Source: Alphaproteobacteria bacterium
Lineage (GTDB): Bacteria > Pseudomonadota > Alphaproteobacteria > DSM-16000 > Inquilinaceae
Direction of reading: 5' to 3'
Assembly (NCBI GenBank): GCA_028284045.1
Contig: JANQSN010000016.1
Span: 1 to 49,341 of the forward strand
Length of the DNA stretch: 49,341 bases
This document shows, one piece after another, positions 9,675 through 19,679 of this stretch. A program made the position numbers and the translations under genes. Position 1 is the first letter of the stretch. Every line of letters starts with the position of its first letter. The notes below the pieces were generated by a model. It was not told the DNA's origin, made no database searches, and was given only the letters and a program-made list of their open reading frames with translations.

Positions 9675-12281
9675 CTAGTAAAGGCCGCCGGTTCCGGTCA
9701 GCGGCGCCAGATCCCGGTTGGCCAGCCCGCCTTCCGCGCCATAGTCGGGCTCCAGCAGGTCGGTGGTGAAGCCGGGCTCGGTGCCGCGGCGGAACGCCTC
9801 CAGGACGGAACCGGCGCCGGGGCCGCTCGGCCGCCCGCTCCCCCGGTCGACCCAGACCAGGCTGGCATCCGGCGGGATGCGGAACGGCGGCACGTCCTGG
9901 CCCGCCAACGCCTCCGCCATGAAGGCGCCGAAGATCGGCAGGGCCGCACTGCTGCCGCTCTCGCCGGCCCCCAGCGGCGCCGGCTGGTCGAAGCCGACAT
10001 AGGTGCCGACCACCAGGTCCGGCGAGAAGCCGACGAACCAGGCATCGCGCACGTCGTTGGTGGTGCCGGTCTTGCCGGCGAGCGGCATGCCCAGCGCCGC
10101 CAGCCGCTGGCCGGTGCCACGCCGGACCACGCCTTCCAGCATCGAGACGATCTGATAGGCGACCACCGGATCGGCGATCCGCTCCCGATCGTCCGGCAGT
10201 TCGGGGGCAATCCCCTCCCCCAGCGCCACCGTGCGGCATCCCGCACAGTCCCGCTGGTCGTGGCGCCACAGCGTCTCACCGCGGCGGTTCTGGATGCGGT
10301 CGATCAGCGTCGGCTCGATCGCCAGGCCGCCATTGGCGATCATCGCATAGCCGGCGGTCAGGTCGAGCAGCGTCGTCTCCCCGGCCCCCAGCGCCATGGA
10401 GTAGTGCAGCTCCATATCGTCGTAGACGCCGAAGCGCCGGGTCAGCGCCCGCACCGGCTCCAGCCCGATCTCGATCAGCAGGCGCACCGTCATGATGTTG
10501 CGCGACCGCTCCAGCCCGACGCGCATCGGCACCGGACCGAGGAAGTCGTTCGCGTAGTTGTCCGGGCGCCACATCCCGCCGCCGGGCCCCAGATCCACCG
10601 CCAGCGGCGTATCCAGCACCAAGGTCGCGGGCGTGATCGGCCGCTGCCGGTCGGCCTCCAGCGCGGCCATGTAGACGAAGGGCTTGATCGCAGAGCCGGG
10701 CTGGCGCTCCGCTTGGGTGGCGCGGTTGAACTCGCTCATCGCGTAGTCGAAGCCGCCGCTCATCGCCAGCACCCGGCCGGTATGCGGGTCGATCGCCACC
10801 AGGCCGCCCTGCACCGCCGGGATCTGGCGCAAGCCATAGCGCGGCAGGGCGATCGGCGCGCCCGCGTCGTCGACCGGGGTTCCCGGCGTCGCCTCCGCCG
10901 GGGTCAGCATGCCGTCGAGGCGCTCCACGACGATCACGTCGCCGAGTTCCAGCACATCGCCCACGGCGCGCGGCTCGGCGCCGACGCGCTGCCCGTTCAG
11001 CGCCGGGCGCGCCCAGCGCATCTCGTCGAGGGGCACCATCGCCTGGCGGCGATCCACCAGCCCGACCCGGGCGGCGTCGGCGGTCACCTCCAGCACCACC
11101 GCCAGCGGCCAGTCGCCCGCACCGGCCGGATGCTCCAGCCCGGCGAGCTGGCCCGGCCAGTCGTCGAATCCGTCCAACCGGTCGATCGGCCCGCGCCAGC
11201 CATGGCGGCGGTCATAGGCGATCAGCCCGCCGCGCAAAGCCCGGTCGGCAATGTCCTGCAGCCGCGGGTCGAGCGTCGTCTGCACCTGAAGCCCGCCGCC
11301 ATAGAGCGCCTCATCGCCATGCAGAGCCTGCAGGCGCCGGCGCACCTCTTCGGCGAAATAGTCGGCCTCCACCCGGTCGGGATCGGCGCTGCGATCGGCC
11401 ACCTCCAAGGGTGCCGCCACCGCGGCGATCGCCTGTTCCGCCGTGATCGCCCCATCCTCCAGCATCCGGTCGATCACATAGTTGCGGCGCGCCACCGCCG
11501 CCTCCGGCCGCCGGGTGGGATGGTAGTTGTTCGGCGCCTTCGGCAGGCCGGCCAGATAGGCCGCCTCCGCCAAGGTCAGCTCAGCCAGGGGCTTGTCGAA
11601 ATAGGTCAGCGCCGCCGCGGCCACGCCATAGGCGCCGCGACCGAAATAGATCTCGTTCAGATAGAGTTCGAGGATCTCATCCTTGGTGAACGCCCGCTCG
11701 ATGCGCAGGGCCAGGATCGCCTCGCGAATCTTGCGGGCGAAGGAGACCTCGTTGGTCAGCAGGAAGTTCTTGGCGACCTGCTGGGTGATGGTCGACGCCC
11801 CGACCAGCCGCCGGCCGCTGCCTAGATTGGCGAGGTTGGTGAGGCTGGCGCGCACGATGCCCAGCCAGTCCAGGCCGCCATGGCCGTAGAAATGCTGGTC
11901 TTCGGCGGAGATGAAGGCTTGGCGGACCTGCGCCGGGACGGCGGCGACGGGCACGAACACCCGATTCTCCACCGCATACTCCGCCAACAGGCGGCCGTCG
12001 CCGGCATAGAGCCGGGTGGTGATGCCGGGCTCGTAGTCGGCAAGCTGGGTGTAGTCCGGCAGGTCGCGGGCATAGTGCGCAAAGGCGGCAAAGCCGGCGA
12101 CCAGCATCACGATCGCCAACAGCGCCGCGGAGGACAGCGCCCAGCCGATCAGGCCGAAGCCGGGGCGTTTGGTCCGCGGCGGCGGCGTCACCGCCCGCGG
12201 CGCGGCCGGCCGGCGGCCGCCGGCGCGCCAGCGCGACACCGCCGCCGGCGGCGTCGGCCGTTCGGGCGCCCGCAACACCAT
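9675..12281 (-). CDS. mrcA: Penicillin-binding protein 1A (bifunctional transglycosylase/transpeptidase)
   Basis: Inner-membrane class A PBP of 868 aa that polymerises and cross-links peptidoglycan. A Pro/Arg-rich cytoplasmic tail precedes a single membrane anchor at about residues 45-70. The GT51 domain follows with catalytic Glu in ISAEDQHFYGHGGLD (about 127), then GASTITQQVAKNFLL and the IYFGRGAYGV motif. The transpeptidase domain has SAIK (active Ser about 530), SRN (about 593) and KTGT (about 734). The gene lies immediately downstream of amiC, an order conserved in alphaproteobacteria. Length and motifs are complete, so it is probably functional. Confidence 0.95.
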   Translation of the reverse strand: MVLRAPERPTPPAAVSRWRAGGRRPAAPRAVTPPPRTKRPGFGLIGWALSSAALLAIVMLVAGFAAFAHYARDLPDYTQLADYEPGITTRLYAGDGRLLAEYAVENRVFVPVAAVPAQVRQAFISAEDQHFYGHGGLDWLGIVRASLTNLANLGSGRRLVGASTITQQVAKNFLLTNEVSFARKIREAILALRIERAFTKDEILELYLNEIYFGRGAYGVAAAALTYFDKPLAELTLAEAAYLAGLPKAPNNYHPTRRPEAAVARRNYVIDRMLEDGAITAEQAIAAVAAPLEVADRSADPDRVEADYFAEEVRRRLQALHGDEALYGGGLQVQTTLDPRLQDIADRALRGGLIAYDRRHGWRGPIDRLDGFDDWPGQLAGLEHPAGAGDWPLAVVLEVTADAARVGLVDRRQAMVPLDEMRWARPALNGQRVGAEPRAVGDVLELGDVIVVERLDGMLTPAEATPGTPVDDAGAPIALPRYGLRQIPAVQGGLVAIDPHTGRVLAMSGGFDYAMSEFNRATQAERQPGSAIKPFVYMAALEADRQRPITPATLVLDTPLAVDLGPGGGMWRPDNYANDFLGPVPMRVGLERSRNIMTVRLLIEIGLEPVRALTRRFGVYDDMELHYSMALGAGETTLLDLTAGYAMIANGGLAIEPTLIDRIQNRRGETLWRHDQRDCAGCRTVALGEGIAPELPDDRERIADPVVAYQIVSMLEGVVRRGTGQRLAALGMPLAGKTGTTNDVRDAWFVGFSPDLVVGTYVGFDQPAPLGAGESGSSAALPIFGAFMAEALAGQDVPPFRIPPDASLVWVDRGSGRPSGPGAGSVLEAFRRGTEPGFTTDLLEPDYGAEGGLANRDLAPLTGTGGLY

Positions 12282-12484
12282 GGCGCCCAGCCTCTAGCCG
12301 GCCGCCGCGCCGGCGTCAGACGCCGGAACCGCGCCATTGGGCATCGATTGGACGGTTTTCGGGATCGTCATCATCTTCCTGGGTCGGGCTGCCGGACAGG
12401 GGCCGGCCCCGCCGGCCCCGCATCGTCCCATTCCAGAAAGCGAATGCGACGCCAGGGTGTCGGCTGCGTGACATCTCCGCGCCA

Positions 12485-13846
12485 TTACGATCGGTCCTCG
12501 GCCTCTTCCCAGGCGAAATAGGCATCGATCGCCTGCACGATCGCGGCCATCAGGGCGTCGCGGTAGGGCGCTTGGGCCAACAGGGCTTCCTCCTCCGCGT
12601 TCGACAGATAGCCCATCTCGATCAGCACCGACGGCATGTCCGGCGCCGTCAGCACGACGAAGCCGGCCTGGCGGTGCGGCCGGTTCTCCAGCAGCGGCAC
12701 CGCCTCGCCGAGACTATCCACCAGGAACTCCGCCGCGGTGAACGATTCGTTTCGGGTCAGCCGTTGCGCCAGGTCGACCAGGATGGTCGCCATGACCGCA
12801 TCCTCCGGGTCGATGACGACGCCGGCCAGGGCGTCGGCCCGGTTCTCGCGCTGGGCCAGGCGGGCCGCCTGGCGGTCGCTGGCGGTGCTGGACAGGGTGT
12901 AGATCGAGGCGCCGCGGATCTGGTCGTTGTTCTCCAGGCTGTCGGCATGCAGCGACAAGAACAGATCCGCCCCCGCCGCCCGGGCGATCCGCACCCGCTC
13001 GCGCAAGGCGAGAAAGCGGTCGTCATCGCGCGTCAGGACAACGTCATAGCGGCCGGTGGCGCCGAGCGCGTCGGCCAGGCCCAGCGCCGCGGCGAGCGTG
13101 ATCTCCTTCTCAAGCTCGCCATTGATGCCGATGGCGCCCGGATCGCGACCGCCGTGACCGGCGTCGATCGCCACCAGCGGCAGGTCCGACGGCGGCCGCC
13201 TGGGCGGCAGCGGCACCTGAACGGACGGGGTCGCCTGGGCCGCCGGGTCCGGCGCGTCGGCGGCCGGATCTCGACCGGTGCCGGCCGATGCAGCCGGGAC
13301 GGTCGCGCCCGCCGCCAGGGTGCCCAGCATCGGATGGGCGATCAGGCGGGCATAGCCGTCTTCGTCGCCGGGCGTCAGGTCGAGCACGAATCGGTAGGAG
13401 TGCCGACCGTCCGCCGGCACGTAGAATACCGACTCCACACCCGCCGGCGCCGCCAGGTCGACGGTCACCCGCACGCCGCCGCCCGTCAGCGGCCGGGCGG
13501 TCAGTCCGGTCACCGGGCCGGCCGGCAACTCCGGCGGCACCGCTGCCCAGATCGTGTCCAGGAAATCGATGCTGATCTGCGGCCGATCCGCCGAGGCGGC
13601 CAGGCGAAAGCTGCGCGCCCGCGTCAGGTCCAGGATGACCCGGGCGTCCGCCCCTTGGTCGGTGACGGTGGCCCCAAGGATGGCGGATCCGATATCCGTG
13701 GCCCCGGCGTCGGGCGTCAGGGCGGGGGCGAGACCCAGCATCGCCGCCAGCGCGACGGCCCCGGCGACCGCGCGGCCGACCCCTGTCGGCCGGCGTCGCC
13801 GCGACGCGTGGTCTCGCTCGGCCGGCGATCCCGGTCCGTCGCCCAT
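12485..13846 (-). CDS. amiC: N-acetylmuramoyl-L-alanine amidase with AMIN domain
   Basis: Periplasmic zinc amidase of 453 aa that removes stem peptides during septum splitting. The N-terminus has an Arg-rich region and a hydrophobic segment ending near DAGATD, so it is exported; RRRR suggests a possible Tat-like signal. An AMIN domain (about residues 50-165) targets septal peptidoglycan. The Amidase_3 domain has the zinc ligands in IDAGHGGRDPG, GELEKEITL and LSLHADSLE. The linker between the domains is Ala/Pro-rich. It is divergent from rne and upstream of mrcA on the same strand, so co-expression with mrcA is likely. Confidence 0.93.
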   Translation of the reverse strand: MGDGPGSPAERDHASRRRRPTGVGRAVAGAVALAAMLGLAPALTPDAGATDIGSAILGATVTDQGADARVILDLTRARSFRLAASADRPQISIDFLDTIWAAVPPELPAGPVTGLTARPLTGGGVRVTVDLAAPAGVESVFYVPADGRHSYRFVLDLTPGDEDGYARLIAHPMLGTLAAGATVPAASAGTGRDPAADAPDPAAQATPSVQVPLPPRRPPSDLPLVAIDAGHGGRDPGAIGINGELEKEITLAAALGLADALGATGRYDVVLTRDDDRFLALRERVRIARAAGADLFLSLHADSLENNDQIRGASIYTLSSTASDRQAARLAQRENRADALAGVVIDPEDAVMATILVDLAQRLTRNESFTAAEFLVDSLGEAVPLLENRPHRQAGFVVLTAPDMPSVLIEMGYLSNAEEEALLAQAPYRDALMAAIVQAIDAYFAWEEAEDRS

Positions 13847-14542
13847 CTCAGGCTCTCTCGCGAAGGGTGAACGCCATGGCGGGCACCGGCCCGCCGGACA
13901 CGAAGGACGCTGGCATGGTTCTCATCAAAAATCAGTTACTTCAACCGCGTTGCTGTGAAAGCGCAGGCCAGCGCGGGGCGGTAAAGGTCGCGCCGACCCG
14001 CCGATGGCGCGGGTTCCGGCGGGCATACGGCGTCGACACTTGAATGATTGTCCCCGGGGCGGTCAAACGATACTCTTGCGTATCGCGACGGAGCGCTGCC
14101 TCGCGCCGATTGATCGTTGCAACCCGTTTTCCGGTTGTCCGGACCGGGTGAGTGCCACGACGCATCTTGTACCCTTGTTTTCGATCGCGACCGAGTGTGC
14201 CGCCGTTGCGGATCGGTCGCGGATTGGGACGGACGCTCAAGACGTCGGGCATGGCATCGGCGGCCGAGGCGGCGCAACGGACTTTGTGGGAATTCTCCCG
14301 GAGCCGACCGGACCGTGCCCTCGTGCCCAACCGCCGACGCGGTTGCGGCGAGGCGGTGCAGTCCGGTCATTCGATCCGGCGCTCCCGTGGTCTGGCCGCC
14401 GGCTTGGCGTTCGCTCAAGCCCGGCGCTGGGATACGGGGTTCCGCCGGCCAACCGACGGCTCCCGGGACCAACAACGCGGATGCCTCGCCTGCCCTTCGC
14501 CGTCGCGGAAGGGCCCGGGCCCGGCGTCCTGGGGATTGATTG
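13847..14542. other. Long divergent intergenic region / rne 5' leader
   Basis: About 700 bp separate the amiC start from the rne start. No open frame here has convincing protein-like composition. Several small inverted repeats occur, for example GATAC..GTATC near 14069-14083. In other bacteria rne mRNA has a long structured leader through which RNase E controls its own level. This gap is large enough for such a leader plus both promoters. The function is inferred from position. Confidence 0.5.
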
Positions 14543-17440
14543 ATGACGAAGAGGATGCTGGTGGACGCCAGCCACCCGGAAGAGACCCGGGTGGTTGTGC
14601 TGGACGGATCGCGTCTGGAAGAGCTGGATTTCGAGATCGCCGCCCGGCGACAGCTCAAGGGCAATATCTACCTCGCCAAGGTGACCCGTGTGGAACCGTC
14701 GCTGCAGGCGGCGTTCGTCGAATACGGCGGCAATCGACACGGTTTCCTGGCGTTTTCGGAGGTCCACCCGGACTATTTCCGGATTCCCGTCGCCGACCGG
14801 GAAGCCCTGGTCGCCGACCAGGTGATGCGGTCGGCCCGGCTGGATGACGACGAGGCCGGCGGCGACTCCGCTGGCGAGGACGGCGACGCGGCGAAACCGG
14901 CCAAGCGTGGCCGGCGGCGGCGCGGCCGCAAGGCCGACGCGGAGAGCCTGGCCGACCGCCTGGACGGCGAGCCGACGGCCGACGAGACGCCTGAAGACGA
15001 AACGCCGAGCGAAGAAGCCCCAGACGAAGCGGCTTCCGCCGAACCGCCGGCGGAGACCGAAGACGGCGACGGCGCGCCCGAGGCAACCGGTTTCGACCCG
15101 ACGCCCTTCGACCCGACCCCGTTCGATCCGGCCCCGTTCAGCCGGCGCGACTCCGACGATGCGGCCGAACCCGATGCCGCGTCGGCGCAAGACGCGGCCG
15201 ATCTGGCGGACGACGATGATGGCGACGTCGACGACGACGCGGATGAGGACGAACCCGAGGACGCCGCGGAAGCCCGGGGCGATGCACCGGACGAAGACGA
15301 GGACGACGCCGAAGACGCCCCGGCCGGCCGGCGGGTGGAGACGGTCGGCGGCGACGATGTCGACGAGGCGGCGCAACGCCGCCCACCGCCGCCGCGCCGC
15401 CACTACAAGATCCAGGAGGTCATCAAGCGCCGGCAGATCATGCTGGTGCAGGTCACCAAGGAAGAGCGCGGCAACAAGGGTGCCGCGCTGACCACCTATC
15501 TCTCGCTGGCCGGACGCTATTGCGTGCTGATGCCCAATACGCCGCGCGGCGGCGGCATCTCCCGCAAGATCAGCAATCCCAAAGAACGCAAGCGGATGAA
15601 GGCCATCCTCGACGCGATGGATCTGCCCGAAGGCATGGCCGTTATCCTGCGCACCGCCGGGCTGGAGCGCACCAAGGCGGAGATCAAGCGCGACCTCGAC
15701 TACCTGCTCAGGCTCTGGGATTCGATCCGCGAGCTGACGCTGAAGTCGACCGCGCCGATGCTGATCCACGAAGAGGCCAATCTGATCAAGCGCGCCGAGC
15801 GCGACCTCTACGCCAAGGACATCGACGAGGTCATCGTCGCCGGCGAGGACGGGTACCGCGTCGCCAAGGACTTCATGCGCATGCTCATGCCGAGCCATGC
15901 CAAGAAGGTGAAACCCTACCGCGACGAGAGCGTGCCGCTCTTCCACCGCTACCAGGTGGAAGGCCAGATCGATGCGATGCACAGCCCGGTCGTGCAGCTT
16001 CGCTCCGGCGGGTACATCGTGCTCAGCCCGACCGAGGCGCTGGTGGCGATCGACGTCAACTCCGGCCGCTCCACCCGAGAGCGCAATATCGAGGAGACGG
16101 CGTACCGCACCAATCTGGAAGCGGCGGACGAGATCGCCCGCCAACTCCGCCTGCGCGACCTCGCCGGGCTGATCGTCATCGACTTCATCGACATGGACGA
16201 CGACCGGCACAACGCCGCCGTCGAACGCCGCTTGAAGGAGGCGATGAAGGCCGACCGGGCGCGCATCCAGGTCGGCCGGATCAGCGCCTTCGGCCTGTTG
16301 GAGCTGTCGCGCCAGCGGCTGCGCCCCAGCCTGACCGAGACCCATTTCGATACCTGCCCGCATTGCGGCGGCAGCGGGCTGATACGCTCGGTCGGCTCGT
16401 CGGCGCTCAGGGTATTGCGGGCGGTGGAGGAAGAAGCGCTGAAGCGCCGGGCCGGCGGCTTCACGGTGCGGCTGCCGACCAATGTCGGTCTCTACGTGCT
16501 GAACCAGAAGCGCGATGCGCTTGCCGAAATGGAGCAACGCCACGGCATCCGGGTTTGGATCGAGCAGGACGACAGCCTGATCCGCCCCGACTTCGCGCTG
16601 GAGCGCGCGGCCGTGCGCCCAGAACAGGCGGCCCGCCCCCTCGTTGATTTTACGGCGATCATGGCCAACGCCGACCCCGCACTGGCGGAGGAGGACGAGG
16701 CGGAGGAGAGCGCACCGGCCGGCGACGGCGATGCGGAACGCCGGTCGAAACGCCCTCGGCGCGGGCGGCGACGCGACGACGGCAAGGAGACCGCGAAAGA
16801 CGGCACAAGAGCCCGCCGATCGGCCGAGGAGACCGACGAGGCCGATGCACCGGTCGACGCGGACGCGGAGGCGCGCGCAGCCGGTCCGGATGGGGATGAA
16901 GACGGCGACGCCGCCGGCGATGCCCAGAAGAAGAAGCGGCGGCGCGGCAAGCGCGGCGGCCGGCGGCGCAACGCCCAACGGCAAGACGCGGCGGAGACGG
17001 AGGACATGGACGCCGAGGCGGATAGCGCCGAGGCGGATGGCGCCGAGGCGGAGGGTGCCGAACCGACCGCCACCGAGTCCGATGCCGCCGAGACGGAGCC
17101 GGCGCCGACTGACGACAGCGCGGCTGACGCGGATGAGGACGATTGGCCGGCGCTGCCCGAGGCGACCCTCGCCACCCCCGAACCCGTCGCCCCCGAACCG
17201 GTGGCGCCGGAGTCGGTCGCCCAGTTGGACCCGGCACCGGTGACGATCGACGACCAGCCGATCGCAGTGGCCGTCGATGAACCGGACGCCGATGACGGGC
17301 CGGCCGACGCACCCGTGGCCGCCACGACCGACGAACCGGCGGATAACCTCGCAGACGCGGACCGCGCCGATACGGCCGACGCGGCGCCCGAGCCGCCGCC
17401 GGAGCGGCCGCGCAAGGGCTGGTGGCAGCGCCTGATGTAG
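14543..17440 (+). CDS. rne: Ribonuclease E
   Basis: Degradosome endoribonuclease of 965 aa, with start ATG at 14543. The S1 domain is split: residues 1-95 (KRMLVDASHPEETRV to ADQVM) and from about 283 (RRHYKIQEVIKRRQIMLVQV), separated by about 185 residues rich in Asp, Glu, Ala and Pro. An acidic insert of this kind is known in alphaproteobacterial RNase E. The catalytic DNase I-like domain has the Asp residues in LVAIDVNSGRSTRERN and IVIDFIDMDDDRHN. The zinc-link is C605-PH-C608. The C-terminal half is a low-complexity scaffold with Arg-rich patches (KKKRRRGKRGGRRR) for RNA and partners, ending in the conserved GWWQR. It is divergent from amiC. Confidence 0.95.
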   Translation: MTKRMLVDASHPEETRVVVLDGSRLEELDFEIAARRQLKGNIYLAKVTRVEPSLQAAFVEYGGNRHGFLAFSEVHPDYFRIPVADREALVADQVMRSARLDDDEAGGDSAGEDGDAAKPAKRGRRRRGRKADAESLADRLDGEPTADETPEDETPSEEAPDEAASAEPPAETEDGDGAPEATGFDPTPFDPTPFDPAPFSRRDSDDAAEPDAASAQDAADLADDDDGDVDDDADEDEPEDAAEARGDAPDEDEDDAEDAPAGRRVETVGGDDVDEAAQRRPPPPRRHYKIQEVIKRRQIMLVQVTKEERGNKGAALTTYLSLAGRYCVLMPNTPRGGGISRKISNPKERKRMKAILDAMDLPEGMAVILRTAGLERTKAEIKRDLDYLLRLWDSIRELTLKSTAPMLIHEEANLIKRAERDLYAKDIDEVIVAGEDGYRVAKDFMRMLMPSHAKKVKPYRDESVPLFHRYQVEGQIDAMHSPVVQLRSGGYIVLSPTEALVAIDVNSGRSTRERNIEETAYRTNLEAADEIARQLRLRDLAGLIVIDFIDMDDDRHNAAVERRLKEAMKADRARIQVGRISAFGLLELSRQRLRPSLTETHFDTCPHCGGSGLIRSVGSSALRVLRAVEEEALKRRAGGFTVRLPTNVGLYVLNQKRDALAEMEQRHGIRVWIEQDDSLIRPDFALERAAVRPEQAARPLVDFTAIMANADPALAEEDEAEESAPAGDGDAERRSKRPRRGRRRDDGKETAKDGTRARRSAEETDEADAPVDADAEARAAGPDGDEDGDAAGDAQKKKRRRGKRGGRRRNAQRQDAAETEDMDAEADSAEADGAEAEGAEPTATESDAAETEPAPTDDSAADADEDDWPALPEATLATPEPVAPEPVAPESVAQLDPAPVTIDDQPIAVAVDEPDADDGPADAPVAATTDEPADNLADADRADTADAAPEPPPERPRKGWWQRLM

Positions 17441-17466
17441 CGCCGGGCGGCCGGCGGCGGCCGGCC

Positions 17467-18396
17467 GTGGAGACGAATAGCCCTCGACCGCCAGGCGGCC
17501 CGCCCGCCCTTCGGGTCGGATCGGTGGCGCTGCTCGCCATCGGCCTGGCGGCGGTCTCGCATGCCATCATCTTCGCCCGGCTGGCCGACGCGCATCCGTT
17601 GGTCGTCGCCGCCGGGCGGACGGCCATCGCCGCGGCGGTGCTGCTGCCGCTGGCCCTGCATCTCCGTCCGGCGGAGTGGCGCTGGGCCGCGCTGCGCCGG
17701 GCATCGCTGGCGGTCGTCGCCGGGCTCTTCCTGGCGGTGCATTTCGGCAGTTGGATCGCCTCGGTCTCGCTGACCTCGATCCCCCATTCCGCGGTCCTGG
17801 TCTGCCTGACGCCGGTCTGGATCGCCCTGTGGCGAATGGCGGCGACGCGCCGGCGGCCGGCCTCGGGCGTGGTGTTCGCGCTGGCGCTGACGCTGGCCGG
17901 CAGCGCGATGATCGCGCTCGATGCCGGCGGTACGGGCCAGCCGCCCAGCCTGACCGGCGACCTCCTGGCCCTGCTGGGCGGCATGGCCATGGCCGGCTAT
18001 CTGCTGATCGGCCAGCGCGCCCAGGCGGACCGATCGCTGCTGGGCTATGTGGCGCTGTGCTACGCGGTGGCCGGCGGCGCGCTGCTGGCCGTCTGCGGCG
18101 CGTTCGCCATTCCGATGGTCGGGCTGCCGGCCGCAACCTATGGGTGGATCCTGGCGCTGGGGCTGATCTCTCAGCTCATCGGCCATTCGGTCTTCAACTG
18201 GGGGCTGCGGCGCTTCACCCCCGGCTTCATCGCCCTGTTTCTATTGGGCGAACCGGTCTTGAGCGCGGTCCTCGCGATTGTCTATTTTGCCGAGGCGCCG
18301 GGGCCCGGCGCCGCCCTCGGCGCCGTGGTCGTGGTGACCGGCCTGGCGCTCGGCATCGTCGCGGAGCGGCGGCAGACCGCACCGCAAGAACGCTGA
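17467..18396 (+). CDS. EamA/DMT-family membrane transporter
   Basis: Integral membrane protein of about 309 aa with about ten hydrophobic segments in two EamA repeats (roughly residues 20-145 and 155-290). It belongs to the drug/metabolite transporter superfamily, whose members export amino acids, metabolites or drugs. The GTG at 17467 is taken as start because it lies 26 bp after the rne stop; an in-frame GTG at 17422 would overlap rne. No substrate can be read from the sequence. The following xylX gene is 55 bp away with its own strong Shine-Dalgarno, so it may or may not be co-transcribed. Confidence 0.85.
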   Translation: METNSPRPPGGPPALRVGSVALLAIGLAAVSHAIIFARLADAHPLVVAAGRTAIAAAVLLPLALHLRPAEWRWAALRRASLAVVAGLFLAVHFGSWIASVSLTSIPHSAVLVCLTPVWIALWRMAATRRRPASGVVFALALTLAGSAMIALDAGGTGQPPSLTGDLLALLGGMAMAGYLLIGQRAQADRSLLGYVALCYAVAGGALLAVCGAFAIPMVGLPAATYGWILALGLISQLIGHSVFNWGLRRFTPGFIALFLLGEPVLSAVLAIVYFAEAPGPGAALGAVVVVTGLALGIVAERRQTAPQER

Positions 18397-18451
18397 CGCC
18401 GGGGCCACCCCCAATGGAACCCCGCCCCCACCCGTCATCGGAGGATCAGTG

Positions 18452-19636
18452 ATGGACCTGGCGCTAACGGCGGCCGAGACGCTGCCGGGCGACAGCGCGC
18501 GCGCTACCCTGGTCGGGCGCGTCTGGCGGCCGGCGCCGCTCGACGGACCGGCCGTAGTGGCGATCGATCGGAACCGCGTCGTCGACATCAGTGCCGCCGC
18601 GCCGACCACGGCACAGCTTCTGGCCGCCTCCGACCCGGTGGCGCTGGTGCGCGATGCCGTGGCGGCGGGGGAAGACCTCGGGCCGCTCGATCCGATCCTC
18701 GCCAATGCCGCGGAGGCGACGCGCGACCCCGGACACCCCTGGCTGCTGGCCCCGACCGACTTGCAGGCGCTGAAGGCCTGTGGCGTCACCTTCGCCCGCA
18801 GCCTTCTGGAACGGGTCGTGGAGGAACGGGCCCAGGGCGACCCCGCCCAGGCGCAGGCCCTGCGCGGCGAGCTGACCCAGGCGATCGGCGGCGACCTGGC
18901 GGGTCTTGTGCCCGGCAGTCCCGCCGCCCAGCGCGCCAAGCAGGCGCTGATCGACCGGGGTGCCTGGTCGCAATACCTGGAGGTCGGCATCGGTCCGGAT
19001 GCGGAGGTGTTCACCAAGGCCCAGCCGATGTCCGCGGTCGGCACCGGCGCGTCCGTCGGCCTGCACCCCGCCAGCGCCTGGAACAACCCGGAACCGGAAG
19101 TGGTGTTGGCCGTCAGCCCCACCGGCCGCATCGTCGGCGCGACGCTTGGCAACGACGTCAATCTGCGCGACGTGGAAGGCCGCAGCGCCCTGCTCTTGGG
19201 CAAGGCCAAGGACAACAACGCGTCCTGCGCGCTGGGCCCGTTCATCCGGCTGATCGACGACGGCTTCTCGCTGGACGACCTGCGCCGGACCGAGGTTCGG
19301 CTGGAGATCGCCGGCGAAGACGGCTTCCGTCTGGCAGAAAGCAGCCCGCTGGCCGAGATCAGCCGCGACATCACCGACCTGGTCGGCCAGACCCTCGGCG
19401 CCAACCACCAATATCCCGACGGCCTGATGCTGTTCACCGGCACCATGTTCGCACCGACCCAAGACCGCGGCGCGCCCGGCCAGGGCTTCACCCACCAGCC
19501 GGGCGACCGGGTCGCCATCGCCGCCGACCGGCTGGGCCGGCTGGTCAACGACGTGACCACCAGCGACCGCGCGCCGCCCTGGACCTTCGGCACCGTCGCC
19601 CTGATGACCAACCTGGCCCGCCGCGGCCTGATCTGA
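18452..19636 (+). CDS. xylX: 2-keto-3-deoxy-pentonate (D-xylonate type) dehydratase, FAH family
   Basis: Cytoplasmic fumarylacetoacetate-hydrolase-fold enzyme of 394 aa. The match to Caulobacter XylX as I recall it is extensive: LQALKACGVTFARSLLERVV, WSQYLEVGIGPDAEVFTK, WNNPEPEVVLAV, LGNDVNLRDVEGRSALLL, KDNNASCALGPF and PGQGFTHQPGDRV. In the Weimberg pathway it dehydrates 2-keto-3-deoxy-pentonate to alpha-ketoglutarate semialdehyde. Metal ligands of the FAH fold are probably the Glu residues of PEPE and the Asp of GNDVN. GGAGG lies 7 nt before ATG 18452. The next gene encodes the enzyme for the next step, 43 bp downstream. D-xylonate versus L-arabonate derived substrate cannot be decided. Confidence 0.85.
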   Translation: MDLALTAAETLPGDSARATLVGRVWRPAPLDGPAVVAIDRNRVVDISAAAPTTAQLLAASDPVALVRDAVAAGEDLGPLDPILANAAEATRDPGHPWLLAPTDLQALKACGVTFARSLLERVVEERAQGDPAQAQALRGELTQAIGGDLAGLVPGSPAAQRAKQALIDRGAWSQYLEVGIGPDAEVFTKAQPMSAVGTGASVGLHPASAWNNPEPEVVLAVSPTGRIVGATLGNDVNLRDVEGRSALLLGKAKDNNASCALGPFIRLIDDGFSLDDLRRTEVRLEIAGEDGFRLAESSPLAEISRDITDLVGQTLGANHQYPDGLMLFTGTMFAPTQDRGAPGQGFTHQPGDRVAIAADRLGRLVNDVTTSDRAPPWTFGTVALMTNLARRGLI

Positions 19637-19679
19637 CCGCCCCCACCCGGGGCCCTATTCCGCCTTAAGGATCCGAGAG

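Noticed and set aside
9438..11825. A 795-codon plus-strand open frame opposite mrcA
   Set aside because: It is antisense to a complete PBP1A gene with all catalytic motifs. Its translation is His/Gln/Arg-rich low complexity, typical of the opposite strand in high-GC DNA.
13936..14664. Open frames in the amiC-rne gap
   Set aside because: Low-complexity translations, several frames open at once, and one overlaps the rne start on the opposite strand.
14237..16984. A 915-codon minus-strand open frame opposite rne
   Set aside because: Antisense to RNase E; Arg/Gly/Val-biased with no recognisable domain.
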